A DNA stretch of 14,767 nucleotides from an uncultured Dialister sp. (GCA_900543165.1 UQQQ01000049.1:1-14767), one strand, 5' to 3'; positions 7,201 to 14,684 are shown, counted from the first letter of the stretch. The notes: generated from the letters alone by a model not told the origin. Translations and numbers: made by a program.

Positions 7201-7860
7201 TCAATCAGCAATGGTTCCTTTCCCGTTATAAGGGATCTTTTCCACCTTGACCGCTTCCAGATGATAGAAGGGCGCAGTGATATCCTTGGAAATATGTCCC
7301 GTTCCCTCACGGAGGATCCCATAGAGCTGGATCCATGTATCTCCATGAATATAGCCTGTGAAATCCTGCCTGGAATTAAATTCAAAATCCACATACCCGC
7401 CTGTGCAGTAAGGGCAGGTCGGTCCATTGCGACCGATGAAATAATGCCCATTGATCGTCAGAAAATACCCTTCGATCACCACGGTTTTATCATGATAATT
7501 GTTAAAATGCATGTACCAGTCGTTGATCTGCGTCATATAGTGAGCATCACCCACCACAATGTCCGGATGGTCATATGGAAACGTCTTCTCATCCTTTGCG
7601 ATATCATACTTCATTTCAAAATAAGGGTAAATGATATTTCCATGACTGTCCTTCTCCATGCCTTTGGATAAGACCGACGGCTCCACGGGTACAGGCTTTA
7701 CTTCCTGAGGTGCTTTGCCTTGCGCCGCCTGTACCGTTTTGTGCGTGAGTATCATATTGTCCGGTACCTGCTCTCTGCCGCAGCCTCCCAGTACGGGAAG
7801 CATGCCCAGCAGCAGATAGAAAGCCCATCGTTTCAAGCGCAGCGCCCTCTTTCTCTCCAT
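7201..7860 (-). CDS. lipoprotein of the zinc-uptake operon
   Basis: A 219-residue predicted lipoprotein. The N-terminus has basic residues, a hydrophobic stretch and the lipobox LGGC with Cys27 as the lipidation site. Residues 30-65 are Pro/Gln-rich linker. The C-terminal part (about 105-210) has alternating strands, GYFLTINGHYFIGRN, then CPYC at 149-152, and resembles the OB-like C-terminal domain of YcgQ-type (DUF1980) proteins that often sit beside metal transporters; that resemblance is a recollection, not a search. The start is uncertain: ATG at 7860 has no good ribosome site, while an in-frame TTG at 7836 has AAGAGG 9 nt upstream and gives an 18-residue signal before the Cys. Either start lies in or near the end of znuB (28-nt overlap from ATG), so it is translationally coupled. 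A metal-binding or metal-handling role is inferred from context and the CPYC pair. Confidence 0.82.
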   Translation of the reverse strand: MERKRALRLKRWAFYLLLGMLPVLGGCGREQVPDNMILTHKTVQAAQGKAPQEVKPVPVEPSVLSKGMEKDSHGNIIYPYFEMKYDIAKDEKTFPYDHPDIVVGDAHYMTQINDWYMHFNNYHDKTVVIEGYFLTINGHYFIGRNGPTCPYCTGGYVDFEFNSRQDFTGYIHGDTWIQLYGILREGTGHISKDITAPFYHLEAVKVEKIPYNGKGTIAD

Positions 7861-8660
7861 TTTCGCAGACAGATAACCGCAAAAAGGACGATCAGATTCA
7901 TCAAGACAATGCAAGGCCCCGTGGGAATGGACAATGCGTAGGAAAGAGTGATCCCCACCAGAAAGCAGCCCAGTCCCACAATGGTGGACATCCAGATGGT
8001 GGTCAGATACCGATGGCAGATCTGCATCGCCGTGATGGCAGGAAATACGATCAAGCTGGAAATCAGAAGCGCACCCATCATACGCATACCGAGCACGATC
8101 GTGACCGCTGTCATGAGTGCCAGGACCAGATGATAGAAATGGCTCCGCACCCCGGAAGCGGTCGCAAAAGATTCATCGAACGTCACGGCAAATAAAGGAT
8201 GATAAAAGAGAATGTACAGGAGAATGATGAGGCTGCCCGCCGCCAAAGTGAGCCAGACATCCGCGCTGCTCATCGCAAGGATGCTGCCGAACATGTAATT
8301 GCACACATCCGTATTCATCCCTCGGGTCAGAGAAATGACCAGAACTCCCACAGCCAAAGCACTGCTGCAAAGAAGCGCCGTCGCCGCGTCCCCTTTGATG
8401 CGCATGCTTTCCTTCAATTCCAAAAGAAGAAAAGCCGCTCCCATCGTGACGGGGATGGAAACCACCAGCGGGTCAAGGTAAAAGGCATAAGATACCGCCA
8501 ATGCCGCAAAGCCCACATGCGACAAGCTGTCACCGATCATGGAGTACCTTTTGAGTACCAGACTGGTTCCTAAAAGCGAAGCACAGATCGAAATCAGGAC
8601 CCCCACCACCAGCGCGCGCACCATAAATGGATACTGCAGCATTTCCAGAACAACAGACAT
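7833..8660 (-). CDS. znuB: zinc/manganese ABC transporter permease (ABC-3 family)
   Basis: A 275-residue integral membrane protein with about eight or nine hydrophobic helices and the ABC-3 family feature SMIGDSLSHVGFAALA at about 40-55, plus the conserved late segment MMGALLISSLIVFPAITA. It forms the membrane channel for metal import with the ATPase encoded just upstream. Its ATG shares one base with the ATPase stop codon (TGATG), a strong sign of coupling. The family includes zinc, manganese and iron importers; zinc is preferred because of the adjoining Fur-family gene, operators and CPYC lipoprotein, but this is not proven by the permease sequence. Confidence 0.93.
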   Translation of the reverse strand: MSVVLEMLQYPFMVRALVVGVLISICASLLGTSLVLKRYSMIGDSLSHVGFAALAVSYAFYLDPLVVSIPVTMGAAFLLLELKESMRIKGDAATALLCSSALAVGVLVISLTRGMNTDVCNYMFGSILAMSSADVWLTLAAGSLIILLYILFYHPLFAVTFDESFATASGVRSHFYHLVLALMTAVTIVLGMRMMGALLISSLIVFPAITAMQICHRYLTTIWMSTIVGLGCFLVGITLSYALSIPTGPCIVLMNLIVLFAVICLRKWRERGRCA

Positions 8661-9367
8661 CAGAGGATCCCTCCTTGCCGTATGACTTCGGGATGCTCTT
8701 TGAGAAAATCTTCCGTCTGACCGAAAAACATCTGCTTCCCTTTCGCCAGATATAAAACCTGATGAACCTCATGAAACACGCGGGGCAGATCGTGGGATAC
8801 CATCATGATAGTCAGTCCGAGCTCGTGAATGCATCGTTCCAGCATGTCATACATCTCTTCCGTGATGCGAGGATCCAGCCCGGTCACCGGTTCATCCAGT
8901 ACCAGCACCTGACTGCCCGCCGCCAGCGCCCGCGCCAGAAGCACTCTCTGCTGCTGCCCTCCCGACAATTCGCGGAATGCATGATTCTTCAAAGAGGAAA
9001 GGGATAGAAACTGCAGCATATGCTCTGCGTAATCCCGATCCGCTTTTCTGTATCGATAAGGAAATGAAAGCCGGCTCAGTCTGCCGGACAATACGACCTC
9101 CCACACACTGGCTGGAAAATCCTTTTTCATGGTCTGCTGCTGCGGCAGGTAGCCCATCCCCTTCTGCGCGTCCGGCAAATGGAGACGGATCTCACCTGCC
9201 GCCTGTTTTTTGAGCCCCAGAATCCCTTTGACGAGAGTGCTTTTGCCAGAACCATTTTCTCCAATGATGCCCAGATAGCTCCCTCTTTCTAAAGAAAAAT
9301 TCACATGAGACAGCACCGGCCTTCCTTCATAGGAGAAAGAAAGATCTAGGCACTCCAATACACTCAT
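8660..9367 (-). CDS. znuC: zinc/manganese ABC transporter ATP-binding protein
   Basis: A 235-residue ABC ATPase that powers metal import from the cytoplasmic face. Walker A GENGSGKST is at 36-44, the Q-loop Gln in YLPQQQ near 76, the signature LSGGQQQR at 134-141, Walker B VLVLDEP at 154-160 and the H-loop SHD at 191-193. All catalytic elements are intact. The start codon follows the solute-binding protein stop directly (TAAATG), with AAGGAGG 11 nt upstream inside that gene's end. It lies between the binding protein and permease, completing a standard importer. Confidence 0.95.
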   Translation of the reverse strand: MSVLECLDLSFSYEGRPVLSHVNFSLERGSYLGIIGENGSGKSTLVKGILGLKKQAAGEIRLHLPDAQKGMGYLPQQQTMKKDFPASVWEVVLSGRLSRLSFPYRYRKADRDYAEHMLQFLSLSSLKNHAFRELSGGQQQRVLLARALAAGSQVLVLDEPVTGLDPRITEEMYDMLERCIHELGLTIMMVSHDLPRVFHEVHQVLYLAKGKQMFFGQTEDFLKEHPEVIRQGGIL

Positions 9368-10345
9368 TTAGTTCAACGCCTCCTTCAAGGTCTTGACATT
9401 CCGCTTCATCAGATCCACATAGGTGACGCCGGCATCAAAATCTTTCTGCGTGACGTTATGAATGGAATTGAGCTCTCTCTCTTTGGCTCCTGTCGCCTCT
9501 GCAATGGAGTGGCTCATCTGCTGATTGGACATTTCTATATGGAAAATCACGGGAATCTGATCCGCCTTGACCTTATCGATCAAAAAAGCAATGGTCTTCG
9601 GATTGGCTTCCGTATCCTTGGAGCATCCCGGGAAAGCCGCATCATATGTCAAACCGTACTCCTTCACAAAGTACAGGAAGGGGAAGCGATCTCCCACGAT
9701 GATCTCTTTTCTATCTGCATGCTCGATCACATCACGGAAGTTCTGATCCAGATCGCTGAGCTCTTTCATATATGCCTCTGCATTCTTCTGATACTCCTCC
9801 GCATGCGCACCATCCAGCTTGGAAATAGAAGCATTTAATTTTTTGACAATTTCAATGGCATTGGCAGGAGCAGTCCATACATGCTCATCCATTTCCGGGC
9901 CCTCCTCTTCTGCGCCCTCTTCTGCTTCCTCTTCGGGCTGCATGCCTTCCGGATGTTCTTCTTCTGACAGCTTCACGGCATCCATCATCCGAAATACGCT
10001 TCCGGGCTTCTTGCCGGCTGCATCCAGCACCTTCCCTACCCATTCATCAGAGTCACCACCTGTATAAATGAGAAGGTCACTGTCAGCCACCGCCTTCAGG
10101 TCTTTCGGCGAAGGAGAAAAGCTATGGACATCCGTACCGGGTTTCACCAGCATGGTGACTTCGCCCTGATCCTTTACGATATGCTTCGCAAAATCATAAC
10201 TGGGGAAATTGGTGCAGACGATCTGAAGCTTCTTTTCCGGCGGCGCAGAAGCAGCCGACTTCGAATCCGGCGTGCAGCCTGTCAATGCGGCACCGCCTAT
10301 CAGACAAGCGGCAAGCGTCGCTATGAACAGACCTATTTTTTTCAT
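9368..10345 (-). CDS. znuA: zinc-binding lipoprotein of ABC importer (ZnuA-like)
   Basis: A 325-residue solute-binding protein of the metal-specific (ZnuA/PsaA, cluster A-I) type, anchored by the lipobox LTGC at 21-24. Candidate metal ligands are His74 in GTDVHSFSPSP, His155 in DEHVWTAP and Glu271 in FHIEMSN. Where classic ZnuA proteins have a third His (HDAFGYF-like), this one reads GDRFPFLYF (218-226), as I recall for a Firmicutes subgroup. The loop between the first two lobes, which in ZnuA is often His-rich, is here strongly acidic (127-153, mostly Glu with one His). AAAGGAG lies 14 nt before the ATG, rather far. It is the first gene of the operon, driven by the promoter at 10455-10483. 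Zinc over manganese is inferred from context. Confidence 0.93.
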   Translation of the reverse strand: MKKIGLFIATLAACLIGGAALTGCTPDSKSAASAPPEKKLQIVCTNFPSYDFAKHIVKDQGEVTMLVKPGTDVHSFSPSPKDLKAVADSDLLIYTGGDSDEWVGKVLDAAGKKPGSVFRMMDAVKLSEEEHPEGMQPEEEAEEGAEEEGPEMDEHVWTAPANAIEIVKKLNASISKLDGAHAEEYQKNAEAYMKELSDLDQNFRDVIEHADRKEIIVGDRFPFLYFVKEYGLTYDAAFPGCSKDTEANPKTIAFLIDKVKADQIPVIFHIEMSNQQMSHSIAEATGAKERELNSIHNVTQKDFDAGVTYVDLMKRNVKTLKEALN

Positions 10346-10421
10346 TTTAATAGTAAGAACTCCTTTACGTTTGAAAACAGGGATAACATGTAACCGGCAA
10401 TACGATTAAGAAAGCGCTCCG

Positions 10422-10446
10422 AGATTTGCGACTTTTTCGCAAATCT
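10422..10446. promoter_or_regulatory. proximal operator, perfect 10-5-10 inverted repeat
   Basis: AGATTTGCGA and TCGCAAATCT are perfect inverted arms around the 5-nt spacer CTTTT. On the minus strand the site starts about 9 bp after the -10 hexamer, covering roughly +2 to +26, where a bound repressor would block transcription. It is very probably the binding site of the neighbouring Fur-family repressor. Confidence 0.82.
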
Positions 10447-10454
10447 GAACTCCC

Positions 10455-10483
10455 ATTATAATCGCGTCCCGCTCTTCTGTCAA
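10455..10483 (-). promoter_or_regulatory. promoter of the znuACB-lipoprotein operon
   Basis: Minus-strand TTGACA (10478-10483) and TATAAT (10455-10460) match the sigma-70-type consensus in all twelve positions and are 17 bp apart. The predicted start is near 10448, giving a leader of about 100 nt to znuA. It is bracketed on both sides by copies of the same inverted repeat. Confidence 0.92.
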
Positions 10484-10484
10484 C

Positions 10485-10509
10485 AGATTTGCGAAATTTT
10501 CTCAAATTA
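10485..10509. promoter_or_regulatory. distal operator, imperfect copy of the inverted repeat
   Basis: AGATTTGCGA, spacer AATTT, then TCTCAAATTA: the first arm is identical to the proximal operator and the second differs at three positions. It abuts the -35 hexamer by one base on its upstream side. Its centre is 63 bp (six helical turns) from the centre of the proximal copy, so two bound dimers would lie on the same face. Confidence 0.72.
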
Positions 10510-10540
10510 AAAAAGAACCCCGGAAAGGGTCCTTCTTTTA
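10510..10540 (-). terminator. intrinsic terminator after the Fur-family gene
   Basis: On the minus strand AAAAGAAGGACCC pairs with GGGGTTCTTTTTT around TTTCC, with one bulged G and two G-U pairs, and ends in six T's. It separates the repressor transcript from the znu promoter, so the two units are transcribed independently. Confidence 0.78.
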
Positions 10541-10550
10541 GAGAAACCAA

Positions 10551-10949
10551 TTATTTCCCCTGGCATTTTTTGCATAAGCCGTAAATGGTGGTCTGCCCCA
10601 GATTCATCTGAAACTCATCATTGCCCGCTAAAGCCTGCGCGAGAGAGCGCGCGGTCGCATGGTCCACATGGGTCGTCCGACCGCACGAAAGACAGGTCAT
10701 ATGAAGCTCGTCCCGACAGGCATCCGCCCCAACGAACCTATACAATGTCTCCTGCCCATCACTCGCCGCCGACTTCAAAATCAGCCCGGCGTCTGCCAAA
10801 GAAGACAGATTGCGATACACCGCACTGAGACTGATCGCAGACGCTTCTGCCTGATTCAGCAGAGTCTGTATGTCTCTGGCGGAAAAGGAAGCATCCGGAT
10901 GGTCGTTGAAGAATTGAAAAAGACGCTTGCGCTGTGCTGTCATGTACAT
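10551..10949 (-). CDS. zur: Fur-family metalloregulator, probably zinc-uptake repressor Zur
   Basis: A 132-residue winged-helix repressor. The N-terminal DNA-binding domain contains the recognition segment ISLSAVYRNLSSLADAGLI at about 39-57, typical of Fur proteins. The C-terminal domain has two CxxC pairs, Cys86/Cys89 and Cys126/Cys129, forming the structural zinc site, and HVDH at about 94-97 as part of the sensory metal site. Start choice: ATG at 10949 has GAGGTGA 5 nt upstream; a GTG at 10958 and an ATG at 10943 in the same frame are alternatives. Neighbouring operators and znu genes favour Zur; PerR or Fur function cannot be ruled out by residues alone. Confidence 0.9.
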   Translation of the reverse strand: MYMTAQRKRLFQFFNDHPDASFSARDIQTLLNQAEASAISLSAVYRNLSSLADAGLILKSAASDGQETLYRFVGADACRDELHMTCLSCGRTTHVDHATARSLAQALAGNDEFQMNLGQTTIYGLCKKCQGK

Positions 10950-10974
10950 ACCAATCACCTCATTTGTCCTTCAT

Positions 10975-10998
10975 CTTATAGCAGAGACGGAAAAAAAG
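10975..10998 (-). promoter_or_regulatory. candidate promoter of the Fur-family gene
   Basis: Minus-strand TATAAG (10975-10980) lies 16-17 bp from a weak TTTGCT/ATTTGC -35. It would start transcription about 20 nt before the ATG. No copy of the znu operator overlaps it, so autoregulation through that motif is not visible. Confidence 0.35.
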
Positions 10999-11125
10999 CA
11001 AATGAAGGAGACTACCATCTGCGAAAGCCATATTTCGTAAGCACCTCACCTGTGATATGATTGTCTCCATAAAGCAGCAGCCTGTGTGAGAAGCGGCAGG
11101 CTATTCATTGTACAAAGAGGATCCC

Positions 11126-12463
11126 ATGACCGGAATCAATCTTACCCAAGGGCCCTTGCTCCCTCAGATGATGGCTTTCGCCATCCCTTACCTTCTCGCC
11201 TGTTTTCTGCAGACGTTCTACGGCATGGCCGACCTCTTCATCACAGGTCTCTTCAATGGCGCCGCACCGATCACGGCTGTCTCCATCGGAAGCCAGCTGA
11301 TGCACATGCTGACCGTCATCATCGTCGGACTCGCCATGGGGACGACCGTCTCCATCAGCCGCGCGGTGGGCGGTCGAGATCCGAAGGAAGCCTCCCGCTG
11401 CATCGGAAACTCGGTGCTGCTCTTTGCCCTCTTCAGCCTCATCGACACCGTGCTCCTTCTCCTTGCGATCGAGCCTATCCTCTCTTGGCTAAAGACCCCG
11501 ACGGAAGCATGGGCGGATACAAGGGCGTACCTTCTCATCTGCTTTGCAGGCATCCACTTCATCGTCGCCTATAATGTCCTTGCCGGCATCTTCCGCGGAC
11601 TTGGCGATACAAGGACGCCGATGTACTTTGTCGCCCTCGCCGGTTTCATCAATCTCCTGCTCGACTATATCTTCATCGGCCCCATGGCGATGGGAGCCGC
11701 CGGAGCGGCCGCAGCCACCATTCTTTCCGAAGCGGTCTCCGTCCTTCTCTGCCTCCTCTATCTCCGTTTCGCAAATCTGGGGCTTTCCCTCACAAGAAAA
11801 GACTTCTCCTTCGATGCCCTCCGCATGAAGACGCTCCTTGTCATCGGTCTGCCCATCTCCTGTCAGGACGGGCTCATACAGATCTCCTTTCTCATCATCA
11901 CCGCCATCGCGAACAGCCGCGGCGTCGAAGTCGCTGCCGCTGTCGGCATCGTAGAGAAGGTCATCAGCTTCCTCTTCCTCGTCCCCTCTGCCATGCTCTC
12001 GACCGTCGCCGCCTTCGCCGCGCAGAATGCTGGCGCCGGAAACAATGCGCGCGGGCGGCAGGCGCTCCGCTACGGCATCCGTGTCTGCATCGTCTTCGGC
12101 CTTCTTACGACCCTATTCGTCCACTTCCGCGCCGAGTGGGTCGTCTCCCTCTTCGTCACCCATGAGCCTGAAGTCGTGCGTCTTGGCGGTGAATACTTCC
12201 GCACCTATGTCATCGACTGCATCTTTGCCGGTATCCACTTCTGCTTCTCGGGATATTTCTCTGCCTACGGGAAATCGATCTACTCCTTCCTGCACAACAT
12301 GATCTCGATCGTCACCGTCCGCGTCCCCGGCACCTACCTCGCCATCCTCCTCTTCCCCGATACACTGTCTCCGATGGGCCTTGCCGCCCCGATGGGCTCC
12401 CTCCTCTCCGCGGTAATCTGCGTCGGGCTGTATATGTGGAAATTCAGGAAATCAGAGAACTAG
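11126..12463 (+). CDS. MATE-family multidrug/sodium antiporter
   Basis: A 445-residue integral membrane exporter with about twelve hydrophobic segments arranged as two similar halves, each starting with a segment of the MATE type: QTFYGMADLFITGLFNGAAP near 30-50 and ISCQDGLIQISFLI in the second half. GIFRGLGDTRTPM at about 155-167 is a typical MATE loop after the fourth or fifth helix. It would export cationic compounds using Na+ or H+ gradients; substrate is unknown. ATG at 11126 is preceded by AAAGAGG with 5 nt spacing; an upstream in-frame TTG at 11108 lacks a ribosome site. It is the only plus-strand gene, divergent from the Fur-family gene across about 180 bp and convergent with the PFL-family operon. 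TATGAT near 11050 could be its -10, with no good -35. Confidence 0.93.
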   Translation: MTGINLTQGPLLPQMMAFAIPYLLACFLQTFYGMADLFITGLFNGAAPITAVSIGSQLMHMLTVIIVGLAMGTTVSISRAVGGRDPKEASRCIGNSVLLFALFSLIDTVLLLLAIEPILSWLKTPTEAWADTRAYLLICFAGIHFIVAYNVLAGIFRGLGDTRTPMYFVALAGFINLLLDYIFIGPMAMGAAGAAAATILSEAVSVLLCLLYLRFANLGLSLTRKDFSFDALRMKTLLVIGLPISCQDGLIQISFLIITAIANSRGVEVAAAVGIVEKVISFLFLVPSAMLSTVAAFAAQNAGAGNNARGRQALRYGIRVCIVFGLLTTLFVHFRAEWVVSLFVTHEPEVVRLGGEYFRTYVIDCIFAGIHFCFSGYFSAYGKSIYSFLHNMISIVTVRVPGTYLAILLFPDTLSPMGLAAPMGSLLSAVICVGLYMWKFRKSEN

Positions 12464-12473
12464 GAACGCAGTG

Positions 12474-12687
12474 TGACTAGTGACTAGTGACTAGTGACTA
12501 GTCACTGGTGACTGGTGACTGGTGACTAGCGACTAGGAGACTTGGAGACTTGAAGACTGAGAGATAGACGTCAGATATCTGACGTCAGAAGTCTGATATC
12601 TGATGTCTAAAGTCTCAAGCGGGCATCGCCCTATTTATATATCACGGCGCTTCTGATTTCTACGCGACGCTCCACCATTTCTCATTC
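12474..12687. repeat. composite period-7 intergenic repeat unit, copy 2
   Basis: Immediately after the MATE gene lie nine tandem heptamers (12474-12536): TGACTAG x4, TCACTGG, TGACTGG x2, TGACTAG, CGACTAG, decaying into GAGACTT-like units. A second zone (12565-12616) has repeated TCTGATATC and GACGTCAGA words. Then comes the same 23-bp core as in copy 1 (12618-12640), a GGCGC-containing stretch and CACCATTTCTCATTC. It has the same order of modules and orientation as copy 1, with the last array shortened. No gene is visible. Confidence 0.8.
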
Positions 12688-12712
12688 GAGAAAAACTTTC
12701 ATTCACTATTAA

Positions 12713-12871
12713 GGAAGCACTGATTAAATCGTTGTCAGATTTTACTCTTGAATTTTTATGCATGGCGAGGAATAACCCGACGCGAATAGCGAGCTATTTA
12801 AGGAAGTTTATGACGAAGCTATGTATAAAAATTCTTGTAAAATCTGACTCTGTGATTTAATCAGCGTTTCC
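12713..12871 (+). mobile_element. 159-bp foldback element, copy B (MITE-like)
   Basis: It runs from GGAAGCACTGATTAAATC to GATTTAATCAGCGTTTCC and is inverted relative to copy A. Perfect flanking repeats TTAA (12709-12712 and 12872-12875) look like a target duplication. Gap-free comparison with copy A gives 24 differences in 159 positions. Four pairs of these differences are compensatory (C-G to T-A, T-A to C-G, G-C to A-T, C-G to A-T), so the hairpin is preserved. The arms here pair even better (TCAGATTTTAC on both sides). Two blocks are fully conserved: the apical 20 bp with AATAG-CTCG-CTATT, and the 20 bp containing GACGAAGCTA. Confidence 0.82.
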
Positions 12872-12922
12872 TTAAAGGGCGGCACGCCCCATGAGCTCCC
12901 CTTGCCCCCTTTGAACCCAACA

Positions 12923-12952
12923 AAAAAGCACCCGCTTACGCCGGTGCTTTTT
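12923..12952 (-). terminator. intrinsic terminator of the ACT/PFL-family operon
   Basis: AAAAAGCACC and GGTGCTTTTT form a perfect 10-bp stem around a 10-nt loop, with T run TTTTTT on the minus strand. It lies 14 nt past the PFL-family stop codon. A-rich and T-rich flanks on both sides mean it may also stop plus-strand transcripts from the MATE gene. Confidence 0.88.
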
Positions 12953-12966
12953 GATTGCCATTTCGC

Positions 12967-14325
12967 TTAGTTTGTCAGGCTGCGGAGAGGCGCAGGGATC
13001 TTGCCGCCTCTTGCCACGAATTCGTCTGCTTTGAACTTGCTGATGCCCATGACAGGCGCATAGCCCATGAGGCCGCCGAACTGGACCATGTCGCCCGGCT
13101 TCTTGCCCGGTACCGGGATGAGGCGGGTGGCAGTGGTCTTGTTATTGATCATGCCGATCGCTGCTTCATCGGCGAGGATCGCAGAGAGGGTGGAGGCGCT
13201 GGTATCCCCTGGGACGGCGATCATATCGAGGCCGACAGAGCAAACACAGGTCATAGCTTCCAGCTTCTCTAAGCACAGGCTGCCTCTCTGAACAGCTTCG
13301 ATCATGCCGAGGTCTTCGCTGACCGGGATGAAAGCGCCGGAAAGTCCGCCGACGCTCGAAGAGGCCATAAGGCCGCCCTTCTTGACAGCATCATTGAGAA
13401 GCGCGAGCGCCGCCGTGGTGCCGGGGCCGCCGCAGCTTTCCAGACCCATTTCTTCGAGGACTGCTGCGACACTGTCACCGACAGCCGAGGTCGGAGCCAG
13501 CGACAGGTCGATGATGCCGAAAGGCGCATGGAGACGCTCCGTCGCTGCTTCTGCGACGAGCTGGCCGAGACGCGTGATCATGAATGCCGTATTCTTGATC
13601 GTTTTGGCCACGACTTCGAAGGGCGCGCCCTTCACATCCTCGAGCGCACGCTTCACGACGCCCGGGCCGGAGACGCCGACATGGATCGCGGTATCTCCCT
13701 GCGTCACACCGTGAAAAGCACCGGCCATGAAGGGATTATCTTCGACCGCATTACAGAATTCGACGAGCTTCGTGCAGCCATAGGCATCCTGATCCTTCGT
13801 GAGCTCTGCCGTTTCCTTCACGACCTCGCCCATGCGCTTCACCGCATCCATATTGATGCCCGCCTTGGTCGAACCGATAGCGACGGAGCTGCAGATGCTC
13901 TTGGTCGCAGCGAGTGCTTCCGGAATGGAGTCGATGAGCTTCTTATCCGAAGCGCTCATACCGCGATCGACGAGCGCGGAGAAGCCGCCTAAGATGTCGA
14001 CGCCGACAGCGTCAGCTGCGCGCTGCAGTGTCTCTGCGATCGGCACATAGCTAGACGTCGTGAGTCCGCCTGCCACGAGAGAAATCGGTGTCACCGAGAT
14101 GCGGCGGTTGATGATCGGCACGCCGTATTCTCTGGAAATGTCATGGGTGACTTCCGTCAGATGCTCTGCCTTTTGGCAGATGGTATCATAGATCTTGTCG
14201 CAAAGGGTCTTCTCATCATCGGATACGCAGGAGAGGAGAGAAATCCCCATGGTAACGGTACGCACATCGAGCTTGTTCTGGTCAAACATGCGCTCCGTCG
14301 CCAGAATGTCTTCTATATCAAGCAT
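12967..14325 (-). CDS. PFL-family protein (UPF0210/DUF711)
   Basis: A 452-residue protein matching the conserved UPF0210 family. The start MLDIEDILATERMF and the later GVSGPGVVKRALE, EVVAKTIKNTAFMITRLG and FGIIDLSLAPT segments are recognisable family wording. Members have a fold related to pyruvate formate-lyase-type barrels, but no biochemical role is established that I can name, and I see no glycyl-radical motif. Residue composition suggests a soluble cytoplasmic protein. AAAGGAG lies 5-6 nt before the ATG. It follows the ACT-domain gene by 11 nt; this pair is conserved together in many Firmicutes, suggesting that the ACT protein senses a small molecule and acts with this one. Confidence 0.92.
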   Translation of the reverse strand: MLDIEDILATERMFDQNKLDVRTVTMGISLLSCVSDDEKTLCDKIYDTICQKAEHLTEVTHDISREYGVPIINRRISVTPISLVAGGLTTSSYVPIAETLQRAADAVGVDILGGFSALVDRGMSASDKKLIDSIPEALAATKSICSSVAIGSTKAGINMDAVKRMGEVVKETAELTKDQDAYGCTKLVEFCNAVEDNPFMAGAFHGVTQGDTAIHVGVSGPGVVKRALEDVKGAPFEVVAKTIKNTAFMITRLGQLVAEAATERLHAPFGIIDLSLAPTSAVGDSVAAVLEEMGLESCGGPGTTAALALLNDAVKKGGLMASSSVGGLSGAFIPVSEDLGMIEAVQRGSLCLEKLEAMTCVCSVGLDMIAVPGDTSASTLSAILADEAAIGMINNKTTATRLIPVPGKKPGDMVQFGGLMGYAPVMGISKFKADEFVARGGKIPAPLRSLTN

Positions 14326-14336
14326 GGTGTCTCCTT

Positions 14337-14609
14337 TCAGATGCGGTGCATAGCATAGAAAATATCAGCGAGCTGGACACGGATCTCTACCCCCAGCGCT
14401 TCGCCCTGCTTGCCCATGTTATCTTGGATTTCCTTCAGGGAATGCGCGGCACTCTCCATGTCGCACATCAGGATCATATCGAAGATCCCATCCACGATGG
14501 TCTGGGAAATATCAAGAATATTCACATTCTCTTCCGCCAGCTGTTTCGCTACACCGGCGACGATGCCGACACGGTCAGCACCAATAACAGTCACAACAAT
14601 TTTCTTCAT
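14337..14609 (-). CDS. ACT domain-containing protein (UPF0237)
   Basis: A 90-residue stand-alone ACT domain. The first strand and turn read KKIVVTVIGADRVGIVAGVA, followed by ENVNILDISQTI and the strand DMILMCDME, the usual beta-alpha-beta-beta-alpha-beta order of ligand-sensing ACT domains; the DRVGIVA turn is where amino acids bind in relatives. It is first in the operon with the PFL-family gene. AAAGGA is about 12 nt before the ATG. Ligand unknown. Confidence 0.93.
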   Translation of the reverse strand: MKKIVVTVIGADRVGIVAGVAKQLAEENVNILDISQTIVDGIFDMILMCDMESAAHSLKEIQDNMGKQGEALGVEIRVQLADIFYAMHRI

Positions 14610-14665
14610 CAGGTTTCATCCTTTCCTTCTTTGCTTGCAACAGCTGCCCACGTGGCATTGCCTTT

Positions 14666-14674
14666 ATTATAGCA
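14666..14674 (-). promoter_or_regulatory. extended -10 promoter of the ACT/PFL-family operon
   Basis: Minus-strand TGC-TATAAT gives a perfect extended -10, about 57 nt upstream of the ACT start codon. At normal spacing there is only a C-rich -35 region, made of the heptamer array. A perfect TTGACA (14718-14723) lies 46 bp away, beyond the array. Confidence 0.65.
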
Positions 14675-14684
14675 TAAAAAAGGG

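Noticed and set aside
11022..11037. CGAAA-N6-TTTCG between the Fur-family and MATE genes as a third Zur operator
   Set aside because: Arms and spacing differ from the ATTTGCGA-N5-TCGCAAAT consensus, so it is probably chance.
11767..11779. TTTCGCAAATCTG inside the MATE gene resembling an operator half-site
   Set aside because: Only one arm is present, within coding sequence, with no partner arm at the correct spacing.
12474..12536. Tandem repeats as a CRISPR array
   Set aside because: Units are 7 bp with no spacers, and no cas genes are near.
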